Shown here piece by piece: positions 1-7,822 of a DNA stretch of 52,295 nucleotides. This stretch comes from Candidatus Uhrbacteria bacterium (GTDB lineage: Bacteria; Patescibacteriota; Patescibacteriia; 2-12-FULL-60-25): positions 1 to 52,295 of the forward strand of contig CAIKOH010000044.1 in assembly GCA_903829075.1 (NCBI GenBank), in the 5' to 3' direction. The position numbers and the translations under genes are program-made. Within the stretch, counting starts at the first letter, position 1, and each line of letters opens with the position of its first letter. The notes beneath the pieces are model-generated. The model was not told the origin of the DNA. It ran no database searches and saw only the letters and a list, made by a program, of their open reading frames with translations.

Positions 1-133
1 CATCAACAAGCTGGATCAAAAAAATCCTCTCTCACGCATACGCAAAATTTTACTTCGAACTTCCACTCAGTGCGCAAAGAGAATGCGCTGGTCACGCCGT
101 GGCTGCTCACATGTTATCAACAAGGGTGTGTTT

Positions 134-185
134 AGATTGTGTATATATTTGTCTAGATTAATATAGACAAATATATACACAATCT
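134..185. repeat. Perfect 22-bp inverted repeat upstream of endonuclease Q gene
   Basis: Arms at 134-155 and 164-185 are exact reverse complements around an 8-nt AT-rich spacer. The repeat ends 17 nt before the AAAGGAGGT ribosome-binding site of the gene at 218. It could be a dimeric operator, a cruciform or a transcript hairpin; no T-run follows directly, so it is not a typical terminator on the plus strand. Confidence 0.8.
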
Positions 186-217
186 TTAAACGATGCCGCA
201 TAAAGGAGGTTGCTCTC

Positions 218-1495
218 GTGGATCTCGGCACGTATGCTATTTGGGATTCTATGCACGTCATCACTGACTTTCATCTTCATTCAAAATGGTCGCGTGCTTG
301 TTCGCAGCAGCTGACACTACCTCATATCGCGAAAGCATGTGAACGGAAGGGGATTCAGTTCGTTGGAACGTCTGATTTTACGCATCCGGCTTGGTATGCA
401 GATATTCAGAATCAGCTCGTTGAGATCTCACCAGGCACCTTTTCCTTAAAAGATGGGTCGTCATCAACGCGTTTTCTTCTCTCGACCGAGGTTTCGTGCA
501 TTTACAAGCGTGATGGCAAGGTTCGACGCGTACACCATCTTATCTTACTGTCTTCGCTTGAGGCGCTGGCTCGCTTTATTAAGGAGCTGGATGCGCGAAA
601 AATCAACATCAAAAGCGATGGGCGACCAATCATGGGACTTGATTCACAGGAACTTCTGAAAATCATGCTTGCGGTGGATGATCACGGAATGCTCATTCCC
701 GCGCATGCATGGACGCCTTGGTTCGCGGTTTTTGGATCACAATCCGGATTCGATAGTCTTGAGGCGTGTTTCGGGGAGCTCGCGTCGAACATTTTTGCGA
801 TTGAAACCGGTTTATCATCAGATCCGTCTATGAATGCGCGCCTTAGCGCCCTGGACAACATTTTTCTTGTTTCAAACTCAGACGCCCATTCATTAGATAA
901 GCTTGGGCGCGAAGCGAACGTATTTGAGATGCCGGAGCCATCCTATCTTGAGCTTGAACGAATTTTGAAACATCATGATCGAAAAGCATTCGTTGAAACC
1001 ATCGAATTCTTCCCGGAGGAGGGGAAATACCATGCAGATGGACATCGCGCATGCGATTTTTGGTGCATGCCATCGCAATCAAAACGTCTGCATAACCTGT
1101 GTCCAAAATGCGGAAAACCTTTGACGATCGGTGTATTGCATCGCGTGGATGCGATCGCGGACCGGGATGAGGAGGCGGCGCGCGCGTACGCGGCACCGTT
1201 TCGATCGATCGTCCCGCTTGCAGAGGTGATTGCGGATACGTTAGGCGTGAAACCTCCATCCAAAAAAGTTCAGATCGAGCTCGATCGATTGCTTGAGGAT
1301 GGGCGCAACGAATTCCGTGTCCTGCTTGATCTTCCTGAATCAGAACTTACACGCATCACAAGCCCAGAAATCGTCGAGGCGATTCTCCATATGCGACGCG
1401 GCGAAGTTGCTATTCGTCCTGGATATGATGGAGAATTTGGAAAAATTTCTTTTCACAGCGTGAAGCAACAACCCAAACAAACAAAGATGTTTTAG
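218..1495 (+). CDS. Endonuclease Q family PHP-domain DNA repair nuclease
   Basis: Predicted 425-residue PHP-fold phosphoesterase that matches the endonuclease Q pattern. Members nick DNA 5' of deaminated bases (uracil, hypoxanthine) and abasic sites. Visible metal-binding motifs are DFHLHS near the N terminus, GTSDFTHP, PAHAWTP and SNSDAHS. A four-Cys zinc-finger-like segment (CDFWC ... CPKCGKP) follows at about residues 278-302, then a helical C-terminal part ending in the IRPGYDGEFG signature, as in archaeal and Bacillus EndoQ. The GTG start is chosen because AAAGGAGGT lies 8 nt upstream (202-210); an ATG at 251 is an alternative. It runs tail to tail with the next gene with only 2 nt between. 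A generic PHP phosphoesterase is the alternative call. Confidence 0.8.
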   Translation: MDLGTYAIWDSMHVITDFHLHSKWSRACSQQLTLPHIAKACERKGIQFVGTSDFTHPAWYADIQNQLVEISPGTFSLKDGSSSTRFLLSTEVSCIYKRDGKVRRVHHLILLSSLEALARFIKELDARKINIKSDGRPIMGLDSQELLKIMLAVDDHGMLIPAHAWTPWFAVFGSQSGFDSLEACFGELASNIFAIETGLSSDPSMNARLSALDNIFLVSNSDAHSLDKLGREANVFEMPEPSYLELERILKHHDRKAFVETIEFFPEEGKYHADGHRACDFWCMPSQSKRLHNLCPKCGKPLTIGVLHRVDAIADRDEEAARAYAAPFRSIVPLAEVIADTLGVKPPSKKVQIELDRLLEDGRNEFRVLLDLPESELTRITSPEIVEAILHMRRGEVAIRPGYDGEFGKISFHSVKQQPKQTKMF

Positions 1496-1497
1496 CC

Positions 1498-2022
1498 TTA
1501 GACGGTGATCACCGGTACCCCCGATATATTGAACGCGTCCTTGTAAAGAACGTGTGGTACAAAATGATATCGTAACGGCCGCTCACCTTTCGCTATCATG
1601 TCTTTATAATAGTCCTTTGTTGCTTGTGGCAACGTCGATAGATTGGCGACAAGAACAGGAGCATAGGGGATAAAATCGTCACTCTTTTTCTCTGAATCGA
1701 TTTGCGAATAGAGATATACAACGGCCTTCTCCACATGAATAAGCTCCGCCTCTATCTGAAAGCAGGTCATGGTAAAATCCGGATTACGCCCCGCATCGAT
1801 AAGCGCCTGTTTTACCTCTTTTGGATGTACGGCGGAGAAATGCAGAACGTCGTTCCATAAACAATTAAGAATAGGAATTCGTTGCTGTGTGATATGTTCA
1901 CGCCCGACATACTTCTGCGATTCTTTTGTGTATAAGTAAGGATACCGCTCTTTCAGTTGATTCAAGGGATATAAAATGTCACCCTGCATGTCCTCGGGAA
2001 CCAGGTGGTAGAGATAGCTCAT
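1498..2022 (-). CDS. Conserved hypothetical protein
   Basis: I do not recognise a named family. The 174-residue product is soluble, rich in Tyr, His and Leu, and starts MSYLYHLVPEDM with later motifs GREHITQQR and NCLWNDVLHF. It has no signal peptide or membrane helix. The ATG at 2022 is preferred because the family-like sequence begins there; an in-frame TTG at 2049 is possible. Neither has a clear Shine-Dalgarno sequence. It follows the S51 peptidase gene by about 45 nt on the same strand and is probably co-transcribed with it. Confidence 0.65.
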   Translation of the reverse strand: MSYLYHLVPEDMQGDILYPLNQLKERYPYLYTKESQKYVGREHITQQRIPILNCLWNDVLHFSAVHPKEVKQALIDAGRNPDFTMTCFQIEAELIHVEKAVVYLYSQIDSEKKSDDFIPYAPVLVANLSTLPQATKDYYKDMIAKGERPLRYHFVPHVLYKDAFNISGVPVITV

Positions 2023-2067
2023 AGAAACAACTGCTGAATCAAAGTTCAAATTAAAACATTAAAAAAA

Positions 2068-2709
2068 TCACTCAACAATTTCTTCGCGCTCTCCATCGAT
2101 CACGATCACCTGTCCGTCTGCGAGCGTCTTGAAGGGGATTTTTTCGCGCTGGAAAAATTCAACCACAGTATCAATCGCGGAGGATTCATCGTGCGCGGAT
2201 CGATAATGTGGGGCGATGGAGTAGGGGATAAGGTCGAGACCGCTCAGGATCGGGGCGAGATCATACGTTGCGCGAACAGCACCTAGATCATCAACGAAAT
2301 CCAGTCCTCGCAAATCTGGCGAGAGCACACAGATCCCTGCGCTCCAACCCGCGTAGACAAGACGATCTTCGGCCAACAAATTTTTTATCACTACGTCGAA
2401 CCCACTGTCGTGCATAATCCGTCGCAACACAAACACATTACCTCCTGTCACCATCACACCATCAAATGTTACAAGTTTCTTACTCAACACGTCTGGTTGA
2501 TGAATATAGTCCCTCAAATCGATCTCCTCAACAACAAGTCCGGTATCCGTCAGCAGTTTAGAATAACGTGCCCGTCGCTCTACTCGTTCATCTATCGTCT
2601 TAGTATCATACGCATTAAAAATCATCGCAATACGCTTTTGATTACCCAACAACGCATGGAGTCTTGAGGGGATGTTTCCAATTCCGTGAGAAGAAAGATA
2701 CAAACGCAT
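2068..2709 (-). CDS. Peptidase S51 (dipeptidase E-like) family protein
   Basis: The 213-residue cytosolic protein belongs to the S51 serine peptidases, which include aspartyl dipeptidase PepE and cyanophycinase. The nucleophile elbow GWSAGI (about residue 125) supplies the catalytic Ser. The preceding VMVTGGNVFVLRR and the later IAPHYRSAHDES provide the family's conserved Gly-rich and His motifs. The ATG at 2709 (MRLYLSS) is preferred over 2718 because a TAGGGT -10-like box lies 15 nt upstream, the usual spacing in this window. The substrate cannot be told; it may recycle small peptides. Confidence 0.8.
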   Translation of the reverse strand: MRLYLSSHGIGNIPSRLHALLGNQKRIAMIFNAYDTKTIDERVERRARYSKLLTDTGLVVEEIDLRDYIHQPDVLSKKLVTFDGVMVTGGNVFVLRRIMHDSGFDVVIKNLLAEDRLVYAGWSAGICVLSPDLRGLDFVDDLGAVRATYDLAPILSGLDLIPYSIAPHYRSAHDESSAIDTVVEFFQREKIPFKTLADGQVIVIDGEREEIVE

Positions 2710-2788
2710 ATCCCGCACACCCTACCGTCTCAGCGCTATAAAATCCATCTTCTCACAGCAAGCGCCGTTCAAAAAATGCATAAATAAA

Positions 2789-2822
2789 ATCAGCTGACCA
2801 TGCGTTGACTGGTTCAGCTGAT
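2789..2822 (-). terminator. Intrinsic terminator after the 26-residue basic gene
   Basis: Read on the minus strand, an ATCAGCTGA...TCAGCTGAT stem-loop is followed by TTTTATTTAT, about 20 nt beyond the stop codon at 2842. Confidence 0.65.
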
Positions 2823-2841
2823 CTCCTCCTCTGAAACGATT

Positions 2842-2922
2842 TTAACGTTTCGATTTCTTTGACTTCGCTTTCTTGGCAGCTGGCTTGCGCACAACTTTCT
2901 TGGCTTTCTTCTTGGCAGGCAT
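2842..2922 (-). CDS. Tiny lysine-rich basic protein (26 aa)
   Basis: A 26-codon ORF with start ATG at 2922 and stop at 2842-2844 encodes MPAKKKAKK followed by VVRKPAAKKAKSKKSKR. More than half of the residues are Lys or Arg. AAAGGTGGT stands 5 nt before the start and an intrinsic terminator follows, so it looks like a complete transcription unit. Such peptides resemble the tails of histone H1-like bacterial proteins and are common in CPR genomes. A nucleic-acid-binding role is an inference from charge alone. Confidence 0.6.
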   Translation of the reverse strand: MPAKKKAKKVVRKPAAKKAKSKKSKR

Positions 2923-3254
2923 ATGGCACCACCTTTCTAGAAAAACTTTTGATACGATCAGAACGTTTAGAAAACAGTTCCGTCGCTCACAAAAATTTTA
3001 TTGGGATATCACTCGCAGTCATTTGATAAAAATTTCTACGACGAGTGGGTGACGCTGCGCTCATCGCGCAACGAACGCAACACAAGTATACCACGTTGGA
3101 AAAAAAATACTGCAACCACGTGCACAGAAAAGTTTGTCAAGAGGGATACATATGCATGTCAAGAGGGGAGATGTGGAAAAAAATTTTAAACTTTTTATCT
3201 TTTCTTCCTCCTTTCTTTTTTTCTCAATTCTCGTTAAGGTGTACGCACTCTTGT
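2923..3254. other. Intergenic region without a supported gene
   Basis: This stretch separates the divergent basic-peptide gene and the flavocytochrome gene. On the minus strand there are promoter-like elements: TGGTATACT (TATACT complement at 3085-3090) and, nearer the gene, a TTGTGA-17-TAAACG pair. In-frame ATGs at 3156 and 3171 could extend the downstream gene. Nothing else is recognisable. Confidence 0.4.
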
Positions 3255-4604
3255 ATGTCTATCTCATCCGTGGAAAAACGTCGCGCGCTTGTCACACTCT
3301 TTCTTGTGAATTTGGCGCTGATCTTTTTTGTTTGGTGGCAAGGTTCATCAAGCCTCCTGCTTCAGCAAAATCCTGGAAGCGTGTTGATCGCGCTTGGCCG
3401 CATCACGGGTTTGCTTGCGGAATATTTGCTGCTCCTACAACTTATTTTGATCGGTCGCATTCGTGTTATTGAAACTGCATTCGCTTTTGATCGCATGAAC
3501 CAGCTGCATCGCTGGATCGGAACGTATCTCGTCCTTCTGCTCGTACTACATCCGATCCTGCTGGTGTTGGGATATGCGCAGGCCAATCAACTAGGGCTAG
3601 CGGCTCAATTCGTTCAATTTTTAACGGGCTGGGAAGGGGTGTTTCTTGGGTTTATTGGCCTTATTTTCTTCGTCATTCTTACCGTTCTTTCACTCCCGAT
3701 CATTCGTCAAAAACTTCGTTATGAAACTTGGCACGCGACACATCTTGGCATGTATCTCGCGATCGCGCTCATCTTTGACCATCAAGTTCAGAGCGGCGAC
3801 GTAACGCGGGGCAGCGCCTTCGCGTATTGGTTCGCGCTCAACTTCCTCGTCTTTGGACTCGTGCTTGTGTACCGCGTGTTGCGTCCGCTGTGGCTGTATC
3901 GCAGGCATCGTTTTGTGATCGAACGCGTCGTACAAGAAACGCCAGAGGTCACCTCTGTCTACATCACGGGTCGCGATATGCGGTCGTTTCATTTCAACGC
4001 CGGACAATTTGCGGAAATGCTGTTTTGGCAAAAAGGATTACGTTCGTGGCATCCCTTTTCTTTTTCTGCGCCGTACAATGGAACCTCGTTGCGTTTCTCG
4101 ATGAAACAACTTGGAGACTTCACGAATCATTCGCCAGAGTTACAACCCGGAACACCGGTGCTGATCGACGGACCGCTCGGATTATTTATCGGTGGAGAAG
4201 CCACTCATAAAAAATTTTTATTGATCGCTGGTGGCATTGGCGTAACACCAATTCGCTCGCTCATGGAAGAACTTCTTGCGCAAGAAAAAAACGTCATCTG
4301 TTTGTATGCATGCAGAGATCGTTCACACGTTGTATTCCATGACGAACTTCAACAACTCGTCGATGCCGCACAAGAACGAGCGCTGTATCACGTATTCCTG
4401 TCCGCAACAGACACAGCAACTATCCGCGAACCATTTCATCTCGGACGCGTGACACGGGAGGCGCTCACAACAAGCGTTCCAGATATCGCTGAGCGCGACG
4501 TGTATATCTGTGGGCCTTGGGTCATGGTGGAAGGCGTGATCAACGATTGTCTCGCGCTTGGCGTAAAAAAATCAGCCATTCATTTTGAAAAATTTCAATT
4601 TTAA
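3255..4604 (+). CDS. Ferric reductase-like transmembrane flavocytochrome (FRD/NOX type)
   Basis: About 449 residues. The N-terminal half is a ferric-reductase-like membrane domain with about six helices. Conserved His residues in HRWIGTYLVLLLVLHP and in ETWHATHLGMYLAI fit heme ligands. The C-terminal half is a ferredoxin-NADP reductase-like module: the FAD motif HPFSFSAP, the nucleotide motif GGIGVTPIRS, and a final CGPWVMVEG with a C-terminal aromatic. It probably moves electrons from NAD(P)H across the membrane to ferric iron or oxygen. Start choice is uncertain: ATG at 3255 has only a distant TAAGGTG, and ATGs at 3171 and 3156 would add a hydrophobic stretch. The gene stands alone. Confidence 0.85.
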   Translation: MSISSVEKRRALVTLFLVNLALIFFVWWQGSSSLLLQQNPGSVLIALGRITGLLAEYLLLLQLILIGRIRVIETAFAFDRMNQLHRWIGTYLVLLLVLHPILLVLGYAQANQLGLAAQFVQFLTGWEGVFLGFIGLIFFVILTVLSLPIIRQKLRYETWHATHLGMYLAIALIFDHQVQSGDVTRGSAFAYWFALNFLVFGLVLVYRVLRPLWLYRRHRFVIERVVQETPEVTSVYITGRDMRSFHFNAGQFAEMLFWQKGLRSWHPFSFSAPYNGTSLRFSMKQLGDFTNHSPELQPGTPVLIDGPLGLFIGGEATHKKFLLIAGGIGVTPIRSLMEELLAQEKNVICLYACRDRSHVVFHDELQQLVDAAQERALYHVFLSATDTATIREPFHLGRVTREALTTSVPDIAERDVYICGPWVMVEGVINDCLALGVKKSAIHFEKFQF

Positions 4605-4689
4605 ATCTACTTATCCACTTGACATAAGCGCCGAAACGTGGGATGGAGTAGAAAGGTGAATCATTCGCCTTTGATCAAGGAGGTATCGC

Positions 4690-4851
4690 ATGCGCACACC
4701 TTTGCCGATTAATCTCAAGCATCTGTCGCTCATGATCGCGCTCTTCTTCTCGTGCTTCATGTATGTGTCTCGTGGCAGCGCAATCAATTCTCATGATCTG
4801 AACGCGCGTTCACAGCAAGGATACAATCGCACCCAACAACCATCTCGATGA
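4690..4851 (+). CDS. Small membrane or secreted protein (53 aa)
   Basis: A 53-codon ORF starts at ATG 4690 behind a perfect AAGGAGG (4678-4684) and ends TGA at 4849-4851. It encodes a basic N terminus, a hydrophobic segment (LSLMIALFFSCFMYV, about residues 12-26) and a polar tail rich in Asn, Gln and Ser. A TTGACA box lies at 4619-4624 and a strong terminator follows, so it is a self-contained unit. It could be a single-pass peptide or an exported peptide. No family recognised. Confidence 0.6.
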   Translation: MRTPLPINLKHLSLMIALFFSCFMYVSRGSAINSHDLNARSQQGYNRTQQPSR

Positions 4852-4880
4852 ATGAGAAGAGCGTGCTTCTTCGATCCTTC

Positions 4881-4912
4881 CACCGACGCGACTGTGCGTC
4901 GGTGTTTTGCTT
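4881..4912 (+). terminator. Intrinsic terminator after the 53-residue gene
   Basis: A 9-bp stem CACCGACGC/GCGTCGGTG (4881-4889 and 4896-4904) with a 6-nt loop is followed by TTTTGCTTTG. Confidence 0.85.
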
Positions 4913-4976
4913 TGTGTTTATAAAAATAATTCGACACTCTTCCTCAAACTCCATTCCGTGTTACCATATCCATCAT

Positions 4977-5738
4977 ATGCTTCACTTCCAAAAACGTTTT
5001 GCAGGAATTGCGCTGGTGAGTCTCTTGTTTGGAGCCGGCTGTTCTTCACCAACACCCAGCGGATCATCTGCGACGGCAACACCTCCAGCCGTCGCACCAA
5101 CGAGCGCCGTCGCTTCAGATTGTGCGTTTGGATTTTTTCCCTTCAAACAAGGATATGAAATCACCTATCAAACTAGCGGCGGGGGACTTCCAACGCATAC
5201 ACTCGATGAACGCGTGACCGCTCTTCACGATAATCAGGCTGATATTGCGATGCAAAGCGATGGCCGCCCGATCTCAGATCAACACTATCGCTGCGATCAC
5301 GGCCACGTGCAGGCGCTGTCCTACCTTGACCCTTCATTTCTTCGCAGCGGAGAGAACGTCAAAGCCACAACCGACAGCGTCACCGGAGACTGGCTGCCTA
5401 GCGATATGACACGCATCGGTGCGACCTCTGATATGGACGCGCGTGGGGCCATCTCCCTCAATTTGAGTGGCATGGAGCATCCAACAACCATTCCGTTCAC
5501 AGTGCACATGCACCGCACGATCGTTGATCAAGAGGATGTCACGGTTCCAGCCGGAACATATCACGCCACAAAGATACAGGTGATGACCACCCTGACCACC
5601 GGGGCATCCGGTGCAGCGCCACCATTTGAAAACACGGAATGGTGGGTGAACAATGTAGGCCTCGTCAAATCTGTGATGCAGGGCGGACCCTCTGGCGCGT
5701 TCCAGGAAGAGGCGACGCGCATCGTGATTCCGTCGTAA
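4977..5738 (+). CDS. Lipoprotein of unknown function
   Basis: The 253-residue product has a lipoprotein signal peptide: basic start, hydrophobic core, lipobox FGAGC with Cys about residue 22, then a Ser/Thr/Pro/Ala linker. The mature domain has FFPFKQGYEITYQT, a VPAGTYHATKIQV strand and WWVNNVGLVKS. This layout is typical of conserved surface lipoproteins of unknown role. The ATG at 4977 is chosen because the signal peptide begins there; upstream in-frame codons cross the terminator of the previous gene. TACCAT at 4962-4967, 15 nt before the ATG, would fit a leaderless transcript. Confidence 0.8.
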   Translation: MLHFQKRFAGIALVSLLFGAGCSSPTPSGSSATATPPAVAPTSAVASDCAFGFFPFKQGYEITYQTSGGGLPTHTLDERVTALHDNQADIAMQSDGRPISDQHYRCDHGHVQALSYLDPSFLRSGENVKATTDSVTGDWLPSDMTRIGATSDMDARGAISLNLSGMEHPTTIPFTVHMHRTIVDQEDVTVPAGTYHATKIQVMTTLTTGASGAAPPFENTEWWVNNVGLVKSVMQGGPSGAFQEEATRIVIPS

Positions 5739-5762
5739 TAAGCAACCGATTCTCAACCAAGC

Positions 5763-6305
5763 ATGCCAACAAAACGAGCAACAAAAAAACCCCCTCTTAA
5801 GAGAGCTCTGCCGTCTCGACAGATCATCGAAGAAAAACCTCGTCGATCAACACGACGCTTGTCTTGGGTAGTTTTTGCGTTCGCACTTGGCATCCTTATC
5901 GGTGGCTGGTTATTTGTCGATGTGCAGCCGCGATCGTTTCTTGCAATACGTTCTTGCGACAACTGTCTTGCCCCGAACGATCTCGCCGGATTATTCGCGG
6001 CAGTTGGTCTCGCGCATATCGGAACCTGGACGCCATTCGTCATCCGTCAAACCCCGTATACGGTCGTGATCCGCAACCCATTTCCTGATACGCGCGTTGA
6101 TTACGTTGTGTTGCCAAAAAAAGACATCAAGGATGTCGGCCATCTTTCGCGTGATGATCAGGCCTATCTCGTTGATGCCTTCGCTGTCATGTCAGACCTG
6201 ATTCGCGAACACCATCTTGTCACCTATCAGGTCCTCACCAATGGCCCAGGTTGGCAAAAAATGACCTACCTCCACTTTCATCTGATGGCGTGGGATGGCG
6301 ATTAA
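5763..6305 (+). CDS. Membrane-anchored HIT-domain protein
   Basis: The 180-residue protein has a strongly basic N-terminal tail (about 33 residues), one transmembrane helix (WVVFAFALGILIGGWLFV) and an extracytoplasmic HIT-like domain. Family hallmarks are IRNPFPDTRVDYVVLPKKDIKDV and the C-terminal YLHFHLM. The middle His of the HIT triad, which is the nucleophile, is kept, but the first His is replaced by Tyr. A CDNC pair near residue 65 could bind metal. HIT enzymes hydrolyse or transfer nucleotides; an outside location is unusual. The end overlaps the convergent cca gene by 4 nt. Confidence 0.7.
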   Translation: MPTKRATKKPPLKRALPSRQIIEEKPRRSTRRLSWVVFAFALGILIGGWLFVDVQPRSFLAIRSCDNCLAPNDLAGLFAAVGLAHIGTWTPFVIRQTPYTVVIRNPFPDTRVDYVVLPKKDIKDVGHLSRDDQAYLVDAFAVMSDLIREHHLVTYQVLTNGPGWQKMTYLHFHLMAWDGD

Positions 6306-7810
6306 AGTTCGGTCATCCATCTCCTCACAACCTCTATCGCTTCCTCGTGCGTTGAGATCTCTCCTGCATCGCGCAGCACCTCGATTTGGCTGATCACCCT
6401 ACCAAACGAAGGTCCTGGCGCAAGTCCAAGCGCAACCAGATCACGACCCTGGACCAGGTCTCTACGCGGAGCAACGTCAAGCTGTTCCGCCTGAACCGCC
6501 TGCGCAAAGAGCGTCCCGGCCTCATACGGAGCCGTCTGAACACCCGGCACCCCGCGTCCACGAAAATCCGCCTCCGATACCGTAAGCAACACACGCCAGG
6601 ACGTGGGCGCGATGCGTCTCAATAATTTTCGTACGCTATTCGTGTATATCTTTTGATCAATCTTTCCACCACGCATCTGAAAAAAGAACATGCCTGGCTT
6701 AAGATGCTGCATCGCACAGACAACCGCGACCTGTTCAATCGCAGCGCTGAAGGTCCAACGCGAAAAAAGCTGCCTCGTTGGTTCTTCGCCCGCCTCTTCA
6801 TGTCCAATCGAACGGATTCGGGGTACGCCGTCTTTTTCTCCCATCTCCGTGGTGGCTGGCTTACCAAGGTCATGACACAACGCACCCAACAGACCCTGCA
6901 AACACTCCTCCTCATTCAATCCACGTTCAGGCTGCTGAATTAATCGTGCGGCCTGATCAAGTACCATCATACTGTGAATCCATACGTCGCCTTCTGGATG
7001 CCACTCCGGTTCTTGGGGCACGCCAATCAACGCGTGAAGCTCTGGGTAATTGCGTTCGATGATGCCGAGATCGCGCATGAGTTCAAATCCAATCGATGGA
7101 CGAGACGATTTCGAGACCAGTTTTTTTATCTCTTCGGTGATACGTTCTTTCGATAACGCGTCCAAGTCGCCGCGCTCAACCATCTCGCGCATCAACTGAA
7201 AACTCCTCTCTTCAATACGAAACGCAAAACGCGCCGCAAACTGAACCGCACGATACACGCGCAACGAATCATCTTGGAACGTCCGTTCGTCCACAACACG
7301 CAGCACGCGACGACCCAAATCATACACGCCATCAAAAAAATCAAACAACTCGCCCGTCAGCGGATCCGCGTAAAGCGCGTTCACCGTAAAATCCCGACGA
7401 CGCGCCGCCTCCTCGATCGTCATCCACGGATCGCTCTCCACTACAAATCCCGTGTGGCCGCGTCCCATTTTTGATTCACGTCGCGGGATCGACACATCAA
7501 GCTCAGCCCCATCACCAAGACGCACCTTCAAAATACCAAAGGAACGGCCAACCGTGTTCACGCGATCAAAAAACAGCTGCTCGAGCAACGATTCGAGTCG
7601 CTCCGGCGCAACGCCGTACACCTCGACATCGACATCTTTTGAACGAACACCAAGCAGCGCATCACGCACAAACCCACCTACAAGTAAGACTCGAGATTCG
7701 ATCAGGGCCGCCGTTGGATCAGGAGGAAGCTCACGAACTCGTCGTGCTAGAAGCTCTACCGCGTTCAATAGGTGTTGATCCTGATTTTGCAAATCGACAA
7801 CCTGTTTCAT
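6302..7810 (-). CDS. cca: CCA tRNA nucleotidyltransferase / poly(A) polymerase family with HD domain
   Basis: The 502-residue protein has the class II nucleotidyltransferase head: LVGGFVRDALLG (about residue 43), the metal-binding pair in KDVDVEVYG and RRDFTVNALYAD. A neck region follows, then an HD phosphohydrolase domain (CHDLGKPATTEMG, about residue 310) as in longer bacterial CCA enzymes. It would build or repair the tRNA 3' CCA end. It lies 12 nt after hflX on the same strand, so the pair is probably one operon. No ribosome-binding site is evident; a TAGCGT box 12 nt upstream could give a leaderless transcript. Confidence 0.92.
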   Translation of the reverse strand: MKQVVDLQNQDQHLLNAVELLARRVRELPPDPTAALIESRVLLVGGFVRDALLGVRSKDVDVEVYGVAPERLESLLEQLFFDRVNTVGRSFGILKVRLGDGAELDVSIPRRESKMGRGHTGFVVESDPWMTIEEAARRRDFTVNALYADPLTGELFDFFDGVYDLGRRVLRVVDERTFQDDSLRVYRAVQFAARFAFRIEERSFQLMREMVERGDLDALSKERITEEIKKLVSKSSRPSIGFELMRDLGIIERNYPELHALIGVPQEPEWHPEGDVWIHSMMVLDQAARLIQQPERGLNEEECLQGLLGALCHDLGKPATTEMGEKDGVPRIRSIGHEEAGEEPTRQLFSRWTFSAAIEQVAVVCAMQHLKPGMFFFQMRGGKIDQKIYTNSVRKLLRRIAPTSWRVLLTVSEADFRGRGVPGVQTAPYEAGTLFAQAVQAEQLDVAPRRDLVQGRDLVALGLAPGPSFGRVISQIEVLRDAGEISTHEEAIEVVRRWMTEL

Positions 7811-7822
7811 GTACGCACGCTA

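Noticed and set aside
134-185. Intrinsic terminator reading of the 22-bp inverted repeat
   Set aside because: Stem is AT-rich with no T-run after it on the plus strand, and it sits just before a ribosome-binding site, so a control element fits better.
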